A DNA stretch of 64,000 bases, taken from NCBI RefSeq assembly GCF_014843355.1, contig NZ_CP062137.1, positions 806,001 to 870,000 of the forward strand, given 5' to 3'. Numbering within the stretch: the first letter of the stretch is position 1; every line of letters begins with the position of its first letter. The notes under the pieces were generated by a model. That model searched no databases, was not told the origin of the DNA, and saw only the letters and a list, made by a program, of their open reading frames with translations. This document shows, piece after piece, positions 20,584-29,760 of the stretch. The translations under genes and the position numbers were made by a program. The stretch is from Actinobacillus sp. GY-402 (GTDB lineage: Bacteria > Pseudomonadota > Gammaproteobacteria > Enterobacterales > Pasteurellaceae).

Positions 20584-22143
20584 ATGTATTTACGTCAATG
20601 TGATCTCGTTGGTTTCCGAGGCATTAACCGACTTTCCATTCATCTGCGCCCGCACATGGTTCTCATCGGGGAAAACGCTTGGGGGAAATCCAGTTTATTA
20701 GCGGCATTAAGCTTAATTTTGAACAATAAAAATCAGCTTTACCGCTTCACGCCGGAAGATTTTCATCACGAAGAAAATACGCCTGCCATCACACTTTTAT
20801 TTACTTTCAGCGAGCGGGACATTAAAGAAAATACGGATGATAAAAATCATTTGTTTCAAAAGGTTTTTGTTCCTCATGAAGACGGATTCGATCGTATTTA
20901 TTTTCGGGTGGCGGGCGAAATGGTGCAAAATCAAGTGATCACCACCTATTCTTTTTTAGATGAAAGCGGCGAACCGATTTCTCTTAACAATGCGGAAGAA
21001 GTGGCGTTATCTCTGATTTGCCGCCATCCGATTTATCGTTTTCGAGACGCCCGTTTAAATCCGACGCGGAATCTGTTGAATCCGCAAACTATGCGGGCAA
21101 GATATGAATCGGAAGATCTTCAGTTCCAGGCGGTGGGATTAGTGTTGCAACATTATTTTATGTCTTCGTGTCAAAACGATGCATTGGCGCAAAAAATGTT
21201 GTTGGAACCGACCGCACTTTGGGACGAATTAAAACTGTTGTGTCAGCGGTTAAAACAGGATGAAACCCGGGAGTTACGCACTCGCCTGGTGGAGTTTCTG
21301 CAAACCCTGTTTGTCGGCGAAAAGCCGGTGCAAATGAGTAAACATCATCGTCCGGTGTTATTGTTTGAAGATCCCGAAGCCCGTTTGCATCCGCGTATGA
21401 TCGCCATTTTATGGGAATTAATGCAATATTTGCCGATTCAACGCATCACCACTACCAATTCGGTAGAGCTGGTCTCGCAGGCGGAATTACAGAATATTTG
21501 CCGCCTGGTGCGTTATACGGATCGCACCAAATCTTATCAGTTGTACCGCCACGATTTGGGTAAAGAAGATTTGCGCCGGTTAACTTTTCATATTCACCAT
21601 AACCGTAGCCTGGCGTTGTTTTCGCGCACCTGGATTTTAGTGGAAGGGGAAACGGAAGTGTGGATTCTGACGGAATTGGCTAAATTGCTGGACATCAATT
21701 TGAGTATGGAAGGTATCCGCATTGTGGAATTCGCTCAGTCGGGATTACGCCCGCTGATCAAGTACGCCAAAGCCATGGGCATCGAGTGGTACGTGCTGAC
21801 GGACGGCGACGATGCGGGGCGCAAATACAGCGAAGTCGCCCACAGTTTGTTGGAAGAAGATGAAATGACCTCGCAGCGCATCACCACGTTGCCTAAACTG
21901 GATATCGAGCATTTCTTTTATACCGAAGGGTTTGAAAACGTGTTTATCCGATTGGCCCGTTGGGAACAACAAGGACGTTATCTGCCGATGCGGAAAATTA
22001 TTCAGCGCGCCATTCAGCGCACATCCAAACCGGATCTCGCCATTGCCTTATCGGCGGAAATAGAGAAACGCGGCAGCCAGTCCGTTCCGTTATTATTCAA
22101 ACGGTTATTTTCCAAAGTGCTGAATTTAACGCGAACTCAATAA
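20584..22143 (+). CDS. ybjD: OLD-family ATP-dependent endonuclease YbjD
   Basis: This 519-residue stand-alone OLD protein has an ABC-type ATPase joined to a TOPRIM nuclease. Walker A GENAWGKSS is at residues 29-37. The ATPase signature and Walker B region (LLFEDPEARLHP) are mid-protein. The TOPRIM motifs are ILVEGETE and VLTDGDDAG. It aligns throughout with E. coli YbjD. OLD proteins include the phage P2 anti-lambda nuclease, but the role of chromosomal YbjD is not known. A USS lies inside (21211-21219). It ends at an inverted USS terminator just before dinB. Confidence 0.9.
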   Translation: MYLRQCDLVGFRGINRLSIHLRPHMVLIGENAWGKSSLLAALSLILNNKNQLYRFTPEDFHHEENTPAITLLFTFSERDIKENTDDKNHLFQKVFVPHEDGFDRIYFRVAGEMVQNQVITTYSFLDESGEPISLNNAEEVALSLICRHPIYRFRDARLNPTRNLLNPQTMRARYESEDLQFQAVGLVLQHYFMSSCQNDALAQKMLLEPTALWDELKLLCQRLKQDETRELRTRLVEFLQTLFVGEKPVQMSKHHRPVLLFEDPEARLHPRMIAILWELMQYLPIQRITTTNSVELVSQAELQNICRLVRYTDRTKSYQLYRHDLGKEDLRRLTFHIHHNRSLALFSRTWILVEGETEVWILTELAKLLDINLSMEGIRIVEFAQSGLRPLIKYAKAMGIEWYVLTDGDDAGRKYSEVAHSLLEEDEMTSQRITTLPKLDIEHFFYTEGFENVFIRLARWEQQGRYLPMRKIIQRAIQRTSKPDLAIALSAEIEKRGSQSVPLLFKRLFSKVLNLTRTQ

Positions 22144-22174
22144 TTATTTGTTCATTTATACAGTTTGTTATGCT

Positions 22175-22216
22175 AAAGTGCGGTCAAAAATCTTAGCGTT
22201 TTTTGACCGCACTTTT
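22175..22216 (+). terminator. inverted USS pair between ybjD and dinB
   Basis: AAAGTGCGGTCAAAAA (22175-22190) faces TTTTTTGACCGCACTTTT (22199-22216). The hairpin ends immediately before the dinB ATG, so it occupies the place of a dinB ribosome site. Confidence 0.75.
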
Positions 22217-23293
22217 ATGTTTAACTCATCGTTTCAGCGCAAAATTATTCACATTGATATGGACTGTTTTTATGCCGCCGTAGAAATGCGGGAAGATCCG
22301 TCCTTAATTGGAAAACCCGTTGCCGTCGGCGGTCACAGCCGTCAACGGGGCGTATTGACGACCTGCAATTACGAAGCCCGAAAATTCGGTTGTCGCAGCG
22401 CCATGCCCACCGCACAGGCGATAAAACTGTGCCCGAATTTGATTGTGCTGCCCGTGCGCATGGCGTTGTATAAACAAGTATCACAGCAAATTCACCAAAT
22501 TTTTCATCGTTATACCGAAATTATCGAACCGCTTTCCCTGGACGAAGCTTATCTGGATGTGACGGATTGCGAAAAATGTTCGGGTTCCGCCACCTGGATT
22601 GCACGGGAAATCCGTCAGGCGATTTTTGATGAATTGCATCTGACGGCCTCCGCGGGTATTGCTCCGTTGAAATTTCTGGCCAAAATTGCCTCCGATCAGA
22701 ACAAACCTAACGGACAGTTTGTGATTAAGCCGGAAAACGTGGCGGAATTTGTCCGCACTTTGCCGTTGTCTAAAATCCCCGGCGTGGGAAAGGTGACATC
22801 GGAGCTGTTGTCGGAAATGGGATTACAAACCTGTGAAGATGTTCAGCGCGCCGGCTTGCCAATTTTATTAAATCGATTCGGAAAAATAGGAAAACGGATT
22901 TGGGATTTCAGCCGCGGTATTGACGATCGAGAGATTCAATCTCATCGCGAGCGAAAATCCGTGGGCGTGGAAAGAACCCTGTCACAAAATATTTTTACGC
23001 CGGAGCAAGGGCTGGCGATCCTTGATAGTCTCTATCCCGAGCTCATGCGGCGCATGTTACGGGCGAAGCCGGATATTCCTTTATCGCGTTACCGAAAAAT
23101 GGGGGTGAAACTGAAATTTGACGATTTTCAGGTCACCACGTTGGAGAAAAGTGCGGTGGAATTTCGGCAAGAAACTTTTGCCGATTTATTAAACCGAATA
23201 TGGCTGCGCAGTCAAGGACGAAGCGTTCGATTGGTCGGATTACATGTCACTGTCCCCGAAGAGGGGAAGAGCGGACAAATGAGTTTATGGTAG
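22217..23293 (+). CDS. dinB: DNA polymerase IV (DinB)
   Basis: This Y-family translesion polymerase has 358 residues (E. coli 351). The palm motifs IIHIDMDCFYAAVEMR (with the first catalytic Asp) and SLDEAYLDVT (Asp-Glu) are intact, and the helix-hairpin-helix and little-finger regions follow. The ATG at 22217 aligns with the family start but has no ribosome site, because a USS hairpin ends one base before it. Upstream in-frame TTG/GTG codons run through the hairpin. I see no LexA box. epmC starts 38 bases after the stop. Confidence 0.95.
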   Translation: MFNSSFQRKIIHIDMDCFYAAVEMREDPSLIGKPVAVGGHSRQRGVLTTCNYEARKFGCRSAMPTAQAIKLCPNLIVLPVRMALYKQVSQQIHQIFHRYTEIIEPLSLDEAYLDVTDCEKCSGSATWIAREIRQAIFDELHLTASAGIAPLKFLAKIASDQNKPNGQFVIKPENVAEFVRTLPLSKIPGVGKVTSELLSEMGLQTCEDVQRAGLPILLNRFGKIGKRIWDFSRGIDDREIQSHRERKSVGVERTLSQNIFTPEQGLAILDSLYPELMRRMLRAKPDIPLSRYRKMGVKLKFDDFQVTTLEKSAVEFRQETFADLLNRIWLRSQGRSVRLVGLHVTVPEEGKSGQMSLW

Positions 23294-23331
23294 AATGCCG
23301 GCAAAATCAGTTGCCATCACGGAGCGAAATT

Positions 23332-23901
23332 ATGCAACAGAATTCGGAAACCCATACGCTGGACGATATTATTGCGATTTTTAACGGTTGCTTTGAAAAG
23401 GAATTTAATACCAAACTGGTAAAAGGCGGCGATGAACCGATTTACATTCCGGCGGAACATAAAACTCCGGGTTATGATGTGTTGCCTTACCATACCATTT
23501 ATTTTGCCCGCGGCTTTTACAGCAGTGCCTTGCATGAGATTTCTCACTGGCTGGTGGCCGGTGCGGAACGCCGCAAATTAGAGGATTTCGGCTATTGGTA
23601 TGAACCGGACGGGCGCTCGCCGGAACGGCAGCGGGAATTTGAAAAAGTGGAAGTCAAACCGCAGGCTATCGAATGGATATTGGCAACCGCCGCCAATTTC
23701 CGTTATTTCGCCAGTGCGGATAATTTGAACGGCAACCCCGGCGATATTGCGCCTTTCAAACAAGCGGTTTATGCCCAGGTTAAAACCTACGCGGAAAAAG
23801 GGCTGCCGCAACGGGCGGAGAAATTGCGTCGTGCATTGAGCGAATTTTATGGCACGGAAGACGGCATTAATTTAACGAAATTCGACATCTCCCGCATTTA
23901 G
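23332..23901 (+). CDS. epmC: elongation factor P hydroxylase EpmC (YfcM)
   Basis: EpmC hydroxylates the beta-lysyl-lysine of EF-P after EpmA and EpmB have built it. It has 189 residues (E. coli 182). The metal-binding HEISHW motif and the following FGYWY and FEKVEVKPQA segments match YfcM closely. The ATG at 23332 has GGAG seven bases upstream. A longer frame begins inside dinB but lacks support. epmA, epmB and efp are outside this window. Confidence 0.92.
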   Translation: MQQNSETHTLDDIIAIFNGCFEKEFNTKLVKGGDEPIYIPAEHKTPGYDVLPYHTIYFARGFYSSALHEISHWLVAGAERRKLEDFGYWYEPDGRSPERQREFEKVEVKPQAIEWILATAANFRYFASADNLNGNPGDIAPFKQAVYAQVKTYAEKGLPQRAEKLRRALSEFYGTEDGINLTKFDISRI

Positions 23902-23946
23902 CTCACGGCTATAAATTCAACGGAAAAATCAGGATTGAAAAAGCAT

Positions 23947-25395
23947 ATGAAAAAATTAACATTGGCGCTGTCGGCAGTAATTGCTTTGACTGCGATTTGG
24001 ACGGGCGGCGCCTGGTACACCGGAAAAGTTGCCGAAGCGGAATTTCAATCTCAAATGCAGCGGGCGAATACGGAAATCGCTAAAGCATTGTCGGCAAATG
24101 ATGTGCGGATTCAGGTGAAAATGGATAATGTTCGTTTTCAGCGCGGCTGGTTTGCTTCCGAAGTCAGTTACGATATGGTGGTCGAGTTGCCCGACGAAAA
24201 AGTATCGGTGCCGTTTAACGGCGCGCTTTACCACGGTCCGTTGCCGTTAAATCAAATTAAACGATTCGATTTTGCACCGGCAATTTTTTCGTCGGAACTG
24301 GAAATCGCCCGCAATGACGTAACCAAAGATTGGTTTGCCTCGGAACAATCGCCGCTCAAGAATGCCTTTACGCTCAGCTACGGACAGCGTTTAAAAGGAA
24401 AAACCGAGGCCAATCTGCATGACGCTAAACTGGGAGAAGGCGAATATTTCACCTTAAATTTATCCGGTCGATATGAACTGGATAAAAACGGTAATAACAG
24501 CAAGGCTAATATTGAGGTTAAAGAATTTACCCGGAAAGGTATCAAGCCTAATGCCACGCCGGAAGAAGTGGCGGAATACATTATTCAGCTGAAAAATGCA
24601 GAGTTGGCGGTGGAAACCGGAGAGCGTTCCGCGGAGTTGCCGAATGTGTTCGATTTGAATTACCAATTCAAGGCGGACGAAATCCATCTGTCGGGACAAA
24701 CGCAGCAGGATGAAGGCGTGCCGATCACCGTTAAAAATGCAAAATTCGATTTTTTTGCGAAAGTGAAGGATTCCGTGGTGAATTACCGCATCGACAATAA
24801 TGCGGATTCTTTGCATTATGACGAAATTAATCTGGGAAAATTAATCAATCATTGGGAATTCAATCATCTTGATGCGAAAGCCATGAATACGCTTATCAGC
24901 GAAGCGCAAGCCTATCCGGACAAAACCTTATCGCCGGTGGCGGAGACGGCTTTATCCACCATAATCAAACATCAGCCGCAGTTGAAAATCGATCCGATGT
25001 TGCTGATACGCGAACAAGGCAATTTGGAAATGAAAGCGAATGTAGCGTTGGCGGAAATTGATTTGACGCATTTGTCGCAAAGTAATGTGCTCGGCATTTT
25101 TAGTGCGTTGAACTGGACGGTTGACGTAAACAAAGCGGCGTTGAAAGATTTGTTATCCGCTATCGCACAGAAACAAGATAATTTGCCGAAAAACGAGGCG
25201 GATAAGCAAGCGGACGCCTTGCTGAGCGATTTCATCATGCAGGCGAAAAATAATAATTTCCTGACGGAAGATGAAACCTCGCTGAAACTGGTGTTGAATC
25301 TGGAAAAAGACGGATTGCATTTTAACGGCACGAAACTATCGGAAAAAGAAGTGCAAATGCTTTTATTTGCATTGATGATGAATTTGGAACAGTAA
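23947..25395 (+). CDS. YdgA-family (DUF945) protein, probably periplasmic
   Basis: This 482-residue protein has an N-terminal hydrophobic segment (about residues 5-25) that may be a signal anchor. The rest is long and beta-rich and resembles the YdgA/DUF945 family. E. coli YdgA is a periplasmic or inner-membrane-attached protein of uncertain role. The ATG at 23947 is chosen over a TTG four codons earlier because AGGA directly abuts that TTG. It ends just before a USS-type hairpin. No enzyme motif is seen. Confidence 0.8.
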   Translation: MKKLTLALSAVIALTAIWTGGAWYTGKVAEAEFQSQMQRANTEIAKALSANDVRIQVKMDNVRFQRGWFASEVSYDMVVELPDEKVSVPFNGALYHGPLPLNQIKRFDFAPAIFSSELEIARNDVTKDWFASEQSPLKNAFTLSYGQRLKGKTEANLHDAKLGEGEYFTLNLSGRYELDKNGNNSKANIEVKEFTRKGIKPNATPEEVAEYIIQLKNAELAVETGERSAELPNVFDLNYQFKADEIHLSGQTQQDEGVPITVKNAKFDFFAKVKDSVVNYRIDNNADSLHYDEINLGKLINHWEFNHLDAKAMNTLISEAQAYPDKTLSPVAETALSTIIKHQPQLKIDPMLLIREQGNLEMKANVALAEIDLTHLSQSNVLGIFSALNWTVDVNKAALKDLLSAIAQKQDNLPKNEADKQADALLSDFIMQAKNNNFLTEDETSLKLVLNLEKDGLHFNGTKLSEKEVQMLLFALMMNLEQ

Positions 25396-25424
25396 TTGCG
25401 CATGCAATCAACCTGTTTATAGGT

Positions 25425-25468
25425 AAAGTGCGGTCAAAAAAACACAAGAATTTTTGCCCGCACTTTTT
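25425..25468 (+). terminator. imperfect inverted USS hairpin after the ydgA-like gene
   Basis: AAAGTGCGGTCAAAAA faces a USS copy with one changed base (CCCGCACTTTTT) followed by a T-rich run. Confidence 0.6.
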
Positions 25469-25569
25469 ATTTTTTGCATTCGATGAAAGTTTGAAAAGTA
25501 TGCCTGAAATTCGCGTAAGGTCAAAAAACATAATATGTAAGCCCGCCGCACAGTCACATATCTTTTCGC

Positions 25570-25596
25570 TTGCATGATTTATGTAAATACTATAAT
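25570..25596 (+). promoter_or_regulatory. candidate infC operon promoter
   Basis: TTGCAT (25570-25575) and a perfect TATAAT (25591-25596) are 15 bases apart, a short spacer. The leader between here and infC has two small hairpins (GCTTGT/ACAAGC near 25613-25629 and TCTGCT/AGCAGA near 25637-25650). Confidence 0.5.
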
Positions 25597-25685
25597 ATTC
25601 GTCCGATTTTGCTTGTATCGAACAAGCCGCAAAGACTTCTGCTTAGCAGATAAATACGGTAAAACTTACTAGAAGGAATATGGCT

Positions 25686-26228
25686 ATTAAACCTGTAAAA
25701 CGTGTTCAGACAAATCGCGCTCATCGTCTTAATGATGAAATTCGCGGCGTAAAAGAGGTTCGCTTAACGGATGAAAATGGTGAACAAATTGGTATCGTGT
25801 CAATTCAAGACGCGTTGAATCGCGCGGAAGAAGCTGAGTTAGACTTAGTGGAAATCAGTCCGAATGCCGAACCGCCGGTCTGCCGTATTATGAACTATGG
25901 TAAGTTTATTTACGAAAAAGAAAAAGCCGCAAAAGAGCAGAAGAAAAAACAAAAAGTCGTGCAAGTGAAGGAAATTAAATTCCGTCCGGGCACGGATGAA
26001 GGCGATTACCAGGTCAAACTTCGCAGTATTTTCCGTTTCCTGGAAGACGGCGATAAGGTTAAAATCACGGTGCGTTTCCGTGGTCGCGAAATGGCGCATC
26101 AGGATATCGGTTTAGACGTGTTGGAACGCGTAAAACAGGATACGTCCGAAATCGCCATGGTTGAATCCGCACCGGGCAAATTGGAAGGTCGCCAAGCCGT
26201 TATGGTTATTGCACCGAAGAAAAAATAA
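25686..26228 (+). CDS. infC: translation initiation factor IF-3, probable AUU start
   Basis: IF-3 checks start-codon selection and keeps 30S subunits free. It has 180 residues if it begins at ATT 25686, exactly as in E. coli, and the next codons (Lys, x, x, Lys-Arg-Val-Gln-Thr) then align residue for residue. The ribosome site AGAAGGA (25671-25677) is eight bases before that ATT but only two bases before an ATG at 25680, which is too close. AUU starts in infC allow IF-3 to repress its own translation. The linker [13 protein letters not shown] and the C-terminal domain are conserved. thrS is not upstream, unlike in E. coli. Confidence 0.95.
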   Translation: MKPVKRVQTNRAHRLNDEIRGVKEVRLTDENGEQIGIVSIQDALNRAEEAELDLVEISPNAEPPVCRIMNYGKFIYEKEKAAKEQKKKQKVVQVKEIKFRPGTDEGDYQVKLRSIFRFLEDGDKVKITVRFRGREMAHQDIGLDVLERVKQDTSEIAMVESAPGKLEGRQAVMVIAPKKK

Positions 26229-26244
26229 GATTCCCTTGCATAAG

Positions 26245-26277
26245 ACGGACGAATTCTGTAAAATTCGTCCGTTTTTT
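26245..26277 (+). terminator. terminator between infC and rpmI
   Basis: ACGGACGAATT pairs with AATTCGTCCGT around a six-base loop and is followed by six T residues. rpmI-rplT therefore needs read-through or its own promoter within 26278-26451. Confidence 0.88.
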
Positions 26278-26451
26278 CATATCGGAAAAACAAAGTGATC
26301 AACAGGCCCAATTTCGCAGCCTGATTCGCTTTTACGGCATTTATGCCAACATGAGAGATGAGCAGCGCTTCAAAGTAAAAGTGCGGTCAAAAATCACCGC
26401 GTTTTTCGCCTGATTATCAAGTTTTCACAAACAATGCGGAGTTTTTAAACA

Positions 26452-26649
26452 ATGCCTAAAATTAAAACTGTACGTGGTGCCGCTAAGCGTTTCAAAAAAA
26501 CAGCTTCCGGCGGTTTCAAACGTAAACAATCTCACTTACGTCATATTTTGACTAAGAAAACCACTAAACGTAAACGTCACTTACGTCATAAATCCATGGT
26601 TGCAAAAGCGGACAACGTTTTAGTCGTCGCCTGCTTGCCATACGTATAA
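26452..26649 (+). CDS. rpmI: 50S ribosomal protein L35
   Basis: This 65-residue, very basic protein starts MPKIKT and carries the [16 protein letters not shown] core of L35. The E. coli gene has 65 codons too. It is the first gene of the rpmI-rplT pair. In E. coli the pair is repressed by L20 through a leader RNA structure. Here a 223-base gap with a terminator and a USS (26380-26388) separates it from infC. I cannot confirm an L20 operator by eye. Confidence 0.97.
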   Translation: MPKIKTVRGAAKRFKKTASGGFKRKQSHLRHILTKKTTKRKRHLRHKSMVAKADNVLVVACLPYV

Positions 26650-26725
26650 ACCTTAGCGGTTTATCGAAGTTTAAGCCGACGTACGTCAAGTGAATTTTAG
26701 TTATTAATAGATAGTAGGAGATTAA

Positions 26726-27082
<357 letters not shown>

Positions 27083-27103
27083 TTGTTAAAGAATAGAGAA
27101 ATT

Positions 27104-27128
27104 AGGACGCTAAAAAGCGTCCTTTTTT
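27104..27128 (+). terminator. terminator after rplT
   Basis: AGGACGCT pairs with AGCGTCCT around an AAAA loop, followed by a T tract. Confidence 0.9.
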
Positions 27129-27147
27129 ATGCGGAACACATAATTTT

Positions 27148-27242
27148 TGTGATCTACTTTGCATTTTTAACCTTTGCCGATTGCCAAAGTAAGCGAAATC
27201 TTAGATGATTGAACCGACATGAAGAACAAGGCGAAAGCCTTG
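27148..27242 (+). promoter_or_regulatory. cspD upstream region: CRP-like half-site and 5' hairpin
   Basis: TGTGATCTACTTTGCA (27148-27163) has one good CRP half-site and a weak second half. CAAGGC pairs with GCCTTG around a GAAA loop at 27227-27242, probably in the cspD leader. I see no clear -35/-10 pair. Confidence 0.35.
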
Positions 27243-27274
27243 CAGTGTTGTAATTAGACCAAGAGAGGTATCGT

Positions 27275-27484
27275 ATGGAAATTGGTGTGGTTAAATGGTT
27301 TAATAATGCGAAAGGTTTCGGCTTTATTAATGCGGAAGGTAGCGATGAGGACATTTTCGCCCATTTTTCCGTGATAGAAATGGATGGCTATCGTTCTTTA
27401 AAAGCGGGGCAAAAAGTAAATTTTGAGGTGATTCGAGGCGATAAAGGTTCACATGCGACTAAAATTATTCCTATTGTCGAATAA
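27275..27484 (+). CDS. cspD: cold-shock-domain protein, CspD-like
   Basis: This 69-residue single cold-shock domain contains the RNA/DNA-binding motifs KGFGFI (RNP1) and DIFAHF (RNP2). The sequence through MDGYRSLKAGQKV is closest to E. coli CspD, a stationary-phase inhibitor of replication, rather than CspA. GAGAGG precedes the start. A GAAA-loop hairpin lies in the leader. Confidence 0.9.
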   Translation: MEIGVVKWFNNAKGFGFINAEGSDEDIFAHFSVIEMDGYRSLKAGQKVNFEVIRGDKGSHATKIIPIVE

Positions 27485-27689
27485 TTAATAACTTCGCCCC
27501 AATGAATTAAAAGTTCGTTTAATCAGAAAAATATCAAAGTGCGGTGGATTTTCGGCATGTTTTTTTAGTGAGGGTAGCAGGGCACAGAAAAATGGTATGG
27601 CAGATAAAATAGTTGTTAATTTGCCGGAAACCGTGCTTGCCGCACTCAAAAAACTGTTAAAAACCAGCGTACTTTTGCTTTCTGATTCA

Positions 27690-28526
27690 TTATTCCGGCG
27701 CAATCATTTCTTTCATTTCCGTCTGAATACGGCTGATAATATCAGTGGGAAGTACGACATGGCGACTTTCGGCCAAACCTTGGGCGATATGGCTGTGCAG
27801 GTAAACGGCACTGCAAACGGCTTGTCGGTAATGGTGCGGGAACTGTGCGATGAATCCCGCCAGCATGCCGGCCAAAGTGTCGCCCATACCGCCGGTTGCC
27901 ATGGCGGGCGTGCCGACGTTAATGCGTTGAGGTTCGCTGCCGGCAAGATAAAGTTCGGTGCCGTGTTTTTTCAGGACAACATCAATCCCCAGTCGCTTGA
28001 CTGCGGTTTGATTGCTAATTTCCGTTTGTTGCAAAGGCGCCAGGCCGGATAATCGTTCCCATTCTTTTTGATGCGGTGTCGCCAATGTTTTCAATGCAGT
28101 CGGTGATTGAGGATTTCGGGCGAAAAGCGTGATGGCGTCGCCGTCTAAAATCAATTTCTGATGATCGGCGATATTCATCAAAACGGTTTGCAACAGTCGG
28201 ACCGATATTGTTTCCAGCCCCAACCCGCAGCCAATCAGAATGACATCCGCACCTTTGATTTTACTTATCAGCAAATCGTTATTTTCCCAGTTCAGCACCA
28301 TGGCTTCAGGCAGCCGGCAGTGAAGAGCGGTGTGGTTGACTTCATCTGTCGCCACCGTGGTCAGCCCGGCGCCGGAACAAACCGCCGCCTGAGCCGCCAG
28401 CATAATCGCTCCGCCCATATTGCGATTGCCGCCGATTAACAGCAGGCGGCCGTAGTCGCCTTTATGCGAGATCGCTTTGCGTGGCGGAAGCCGGTGGGCG
28501 AGCTCGTTAAATGTCAGCATTTTCAT
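27690..28526 (-). CDS. nnrD: ADP/ATP-dependent NAD(P)H-hydrate dehydratase NnrD
   Basis: NnrD repairs damaged NAD(P)H hydrates. From the ATG at 28526, which has GGAA upstream, it has 278 residues. The ribokinase-like nucleotide site GGMGDTLAGMLAG and the N-terminal GDYGRLLLIGG match the family. Only the dehydratase is present. The epimerase NnrE, fused in many bacteria (e.g. E. coli NnR), is absent here and must be elsewhere if present. A longer frame adds 63 residues with no support. Confidence 0.92.
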   Translation of the reverse strand: MKMLTFNELAHRLPPRKAISHKGDYGRLLLIGGNRNMGGAIMLAAQAAVCSGAGLTTVATDEVNHTALHCRLPEAMVLNWENNDLLISKIKGADVILIGCGLGLETISVRLLQTVLMNIADHQKLILDGDAITLFARNPQSPTALKTLATPHQKEWERLSGLAPLQQTEISNQTAVKRLGIDVVLKKHGTELYLAGSEPQRINVGTPAMATGGMGDTLAGMLAGFIAQFPHHYRQAVCSAVYLHSHIAQGLAESRHVVLPTDIISRIQTEMKEMIAPE

Positions 28527-28738
28527 TATTTTTTCCTTACGAAAAGTGTTGAACGAGGGAAGCGGACGATTATCTTTTTCATCAATAAATTTCTGATATT
28601 TCAATCGATTACATTTGCAGCAAGACAACTTTCCAACGACCGCGACATGTAAAAGTGCGGTCGATTTTTTCAACGTTTTTTGCAGGATTTCATTGAAACA
28701 TATTTGCTTTTTCAAGGATTGTCGAACGGTTTGGCGAC

Positions 28739-29683
28739 CTATTCAAAGCAATGGCGATATTCCAGCAATTGAGCTTTGGTTAAACTGAAAACGCCAACGC
28801 CGCCGTTTGTTAATTCCAGCCAGTTAAACGGCACTTCCGGATATTGCTCCATGAGATGAACCATGCTGTTTCCCACTTCGCAGACCAATACGCCGTCATC
28901 CGTTAGGTAATCGGCGGCTTGTGCCAGAATTCTTTTGGTGATGTCCAGCCCGTCCGCGCCGGAACCCAACGCTAATTCAGGTTCGTGATGAAATTCTTCC
29001 GGCATATCGCTTAAATCTTCCAAATCTACATAAGGCGGGTTGGTGACGATTAAATCGTATTGATCCTGCGGCAGGTTTTCAAATAAATCCGATTGTAACG
29101 GAAAGACGCGGTTGAGCATATTGTGACGTTCAATATTAATTTCCGCCACGTTCAACGCATCAAAAGACAAATCCACCGCATCTACTTCGGCTTGCGGAAA
29201 AACATCGGCACAGGCGATGGCGATACAACCGCTGCCCGTACACAAATCCAGAATGCGTTTCGGCACATGAGATAACAAACCGTTAAAATGCGATTGAATC
29301 AACGCGCTGATTGGCGAGCGAGGAATAATAACGCGTTCATCTACGTAAAATTCCAATCCGCAAAACCACGCGCTGTTAACCAAATAGGCCACCGGAATGC
29401 GCTTGGCTAACCGTTCGGCGACCAAGCCGACGATCAGCTGCTTTTCCGACGGTGTTAAATTGGTATCAAACAGTTCGTTAGGCAAATCCATCGGTAGATT
29501 CAGGCCTGCAAGTACCAACTGTAAACTTTCATCCCAAGCGTTGTCCTGTCCGTGCCCGTAATAAATGTCGGAGCGGTTAAAATTGCTGTATGTCCAGCGC
29601 AGATAATCCTTCAACGTATGCAGATTAGCCGGCACATCGTCCGCTTCGATTAAATCCAGTAAATCTTGGTTAAATGTTTCCAT
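28739..29683 (-). CDS. prmB: ribosomal protein L3 N5-glutamine methyltransferase PrmB
   Basis: PrmB methylates a glutamine of ribosomal protein L3 during 50S assembly. It has 314 residues (E. coli 310) with a SAM motif [13 protein letters not shown] and the NPPY active-site motif (VTNPPYVDL). It is divergent from smrB with a 77-base gap, the same neighbourhood as E. coli yfcB/yfcN, which supports PrmB over the related PrmC. Confidence 0.95.
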   Translation of the reverse strand: METFNQDLLDLIEADDVPANLHTLKDYLRWTYSNFNRSDIYYGHGQDNAWDESLQLVLAGLNLPMDLPNELFDTNLTPSEKQLIVGLVAERLAKRIPVAYLVNSAWFCGLEFYVDERVIIPRSPISALIQSHFNGLLSHVPKRILDLCTGSGCIAIACADVFPQAEVDAVDLSFDALNVAEINIERHNMLNRVFPLQSDLFENLPQDQYDLIVTNPPYVDLEDLSDMPEEFHHEPELALGSGADGLDITKRILAQAADYLTDDGVLVCEVGNSMVHLMEQYPEVPFNWLELTNGGVGVFSLTKAQLLEYRHCFE

Positions 29684-29760
29684 CGGTCGTCACCTTGTGA
29701 GTAAAATTCAGAGGGATTATATGCTAAAATCCGTTTCGGATTCCACCAAAGAGGAAAAGA

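Noticed and set aside
22148-22216. TTG start extending DinB by 23 residues through the USS hairpin
   Set aside because: The extra residues are translated USS sequence and do not align with DinB, though the lack of a ribosome site at 22217 is noted as a finding.
27485-27703. 72-residue minus-strand open frame between cspD and nnrD
   Set aside because: No ribosome site, no recognisable motif, low-complexity serine-rich translation and overlap with the nnrD end; treated as non-coding.
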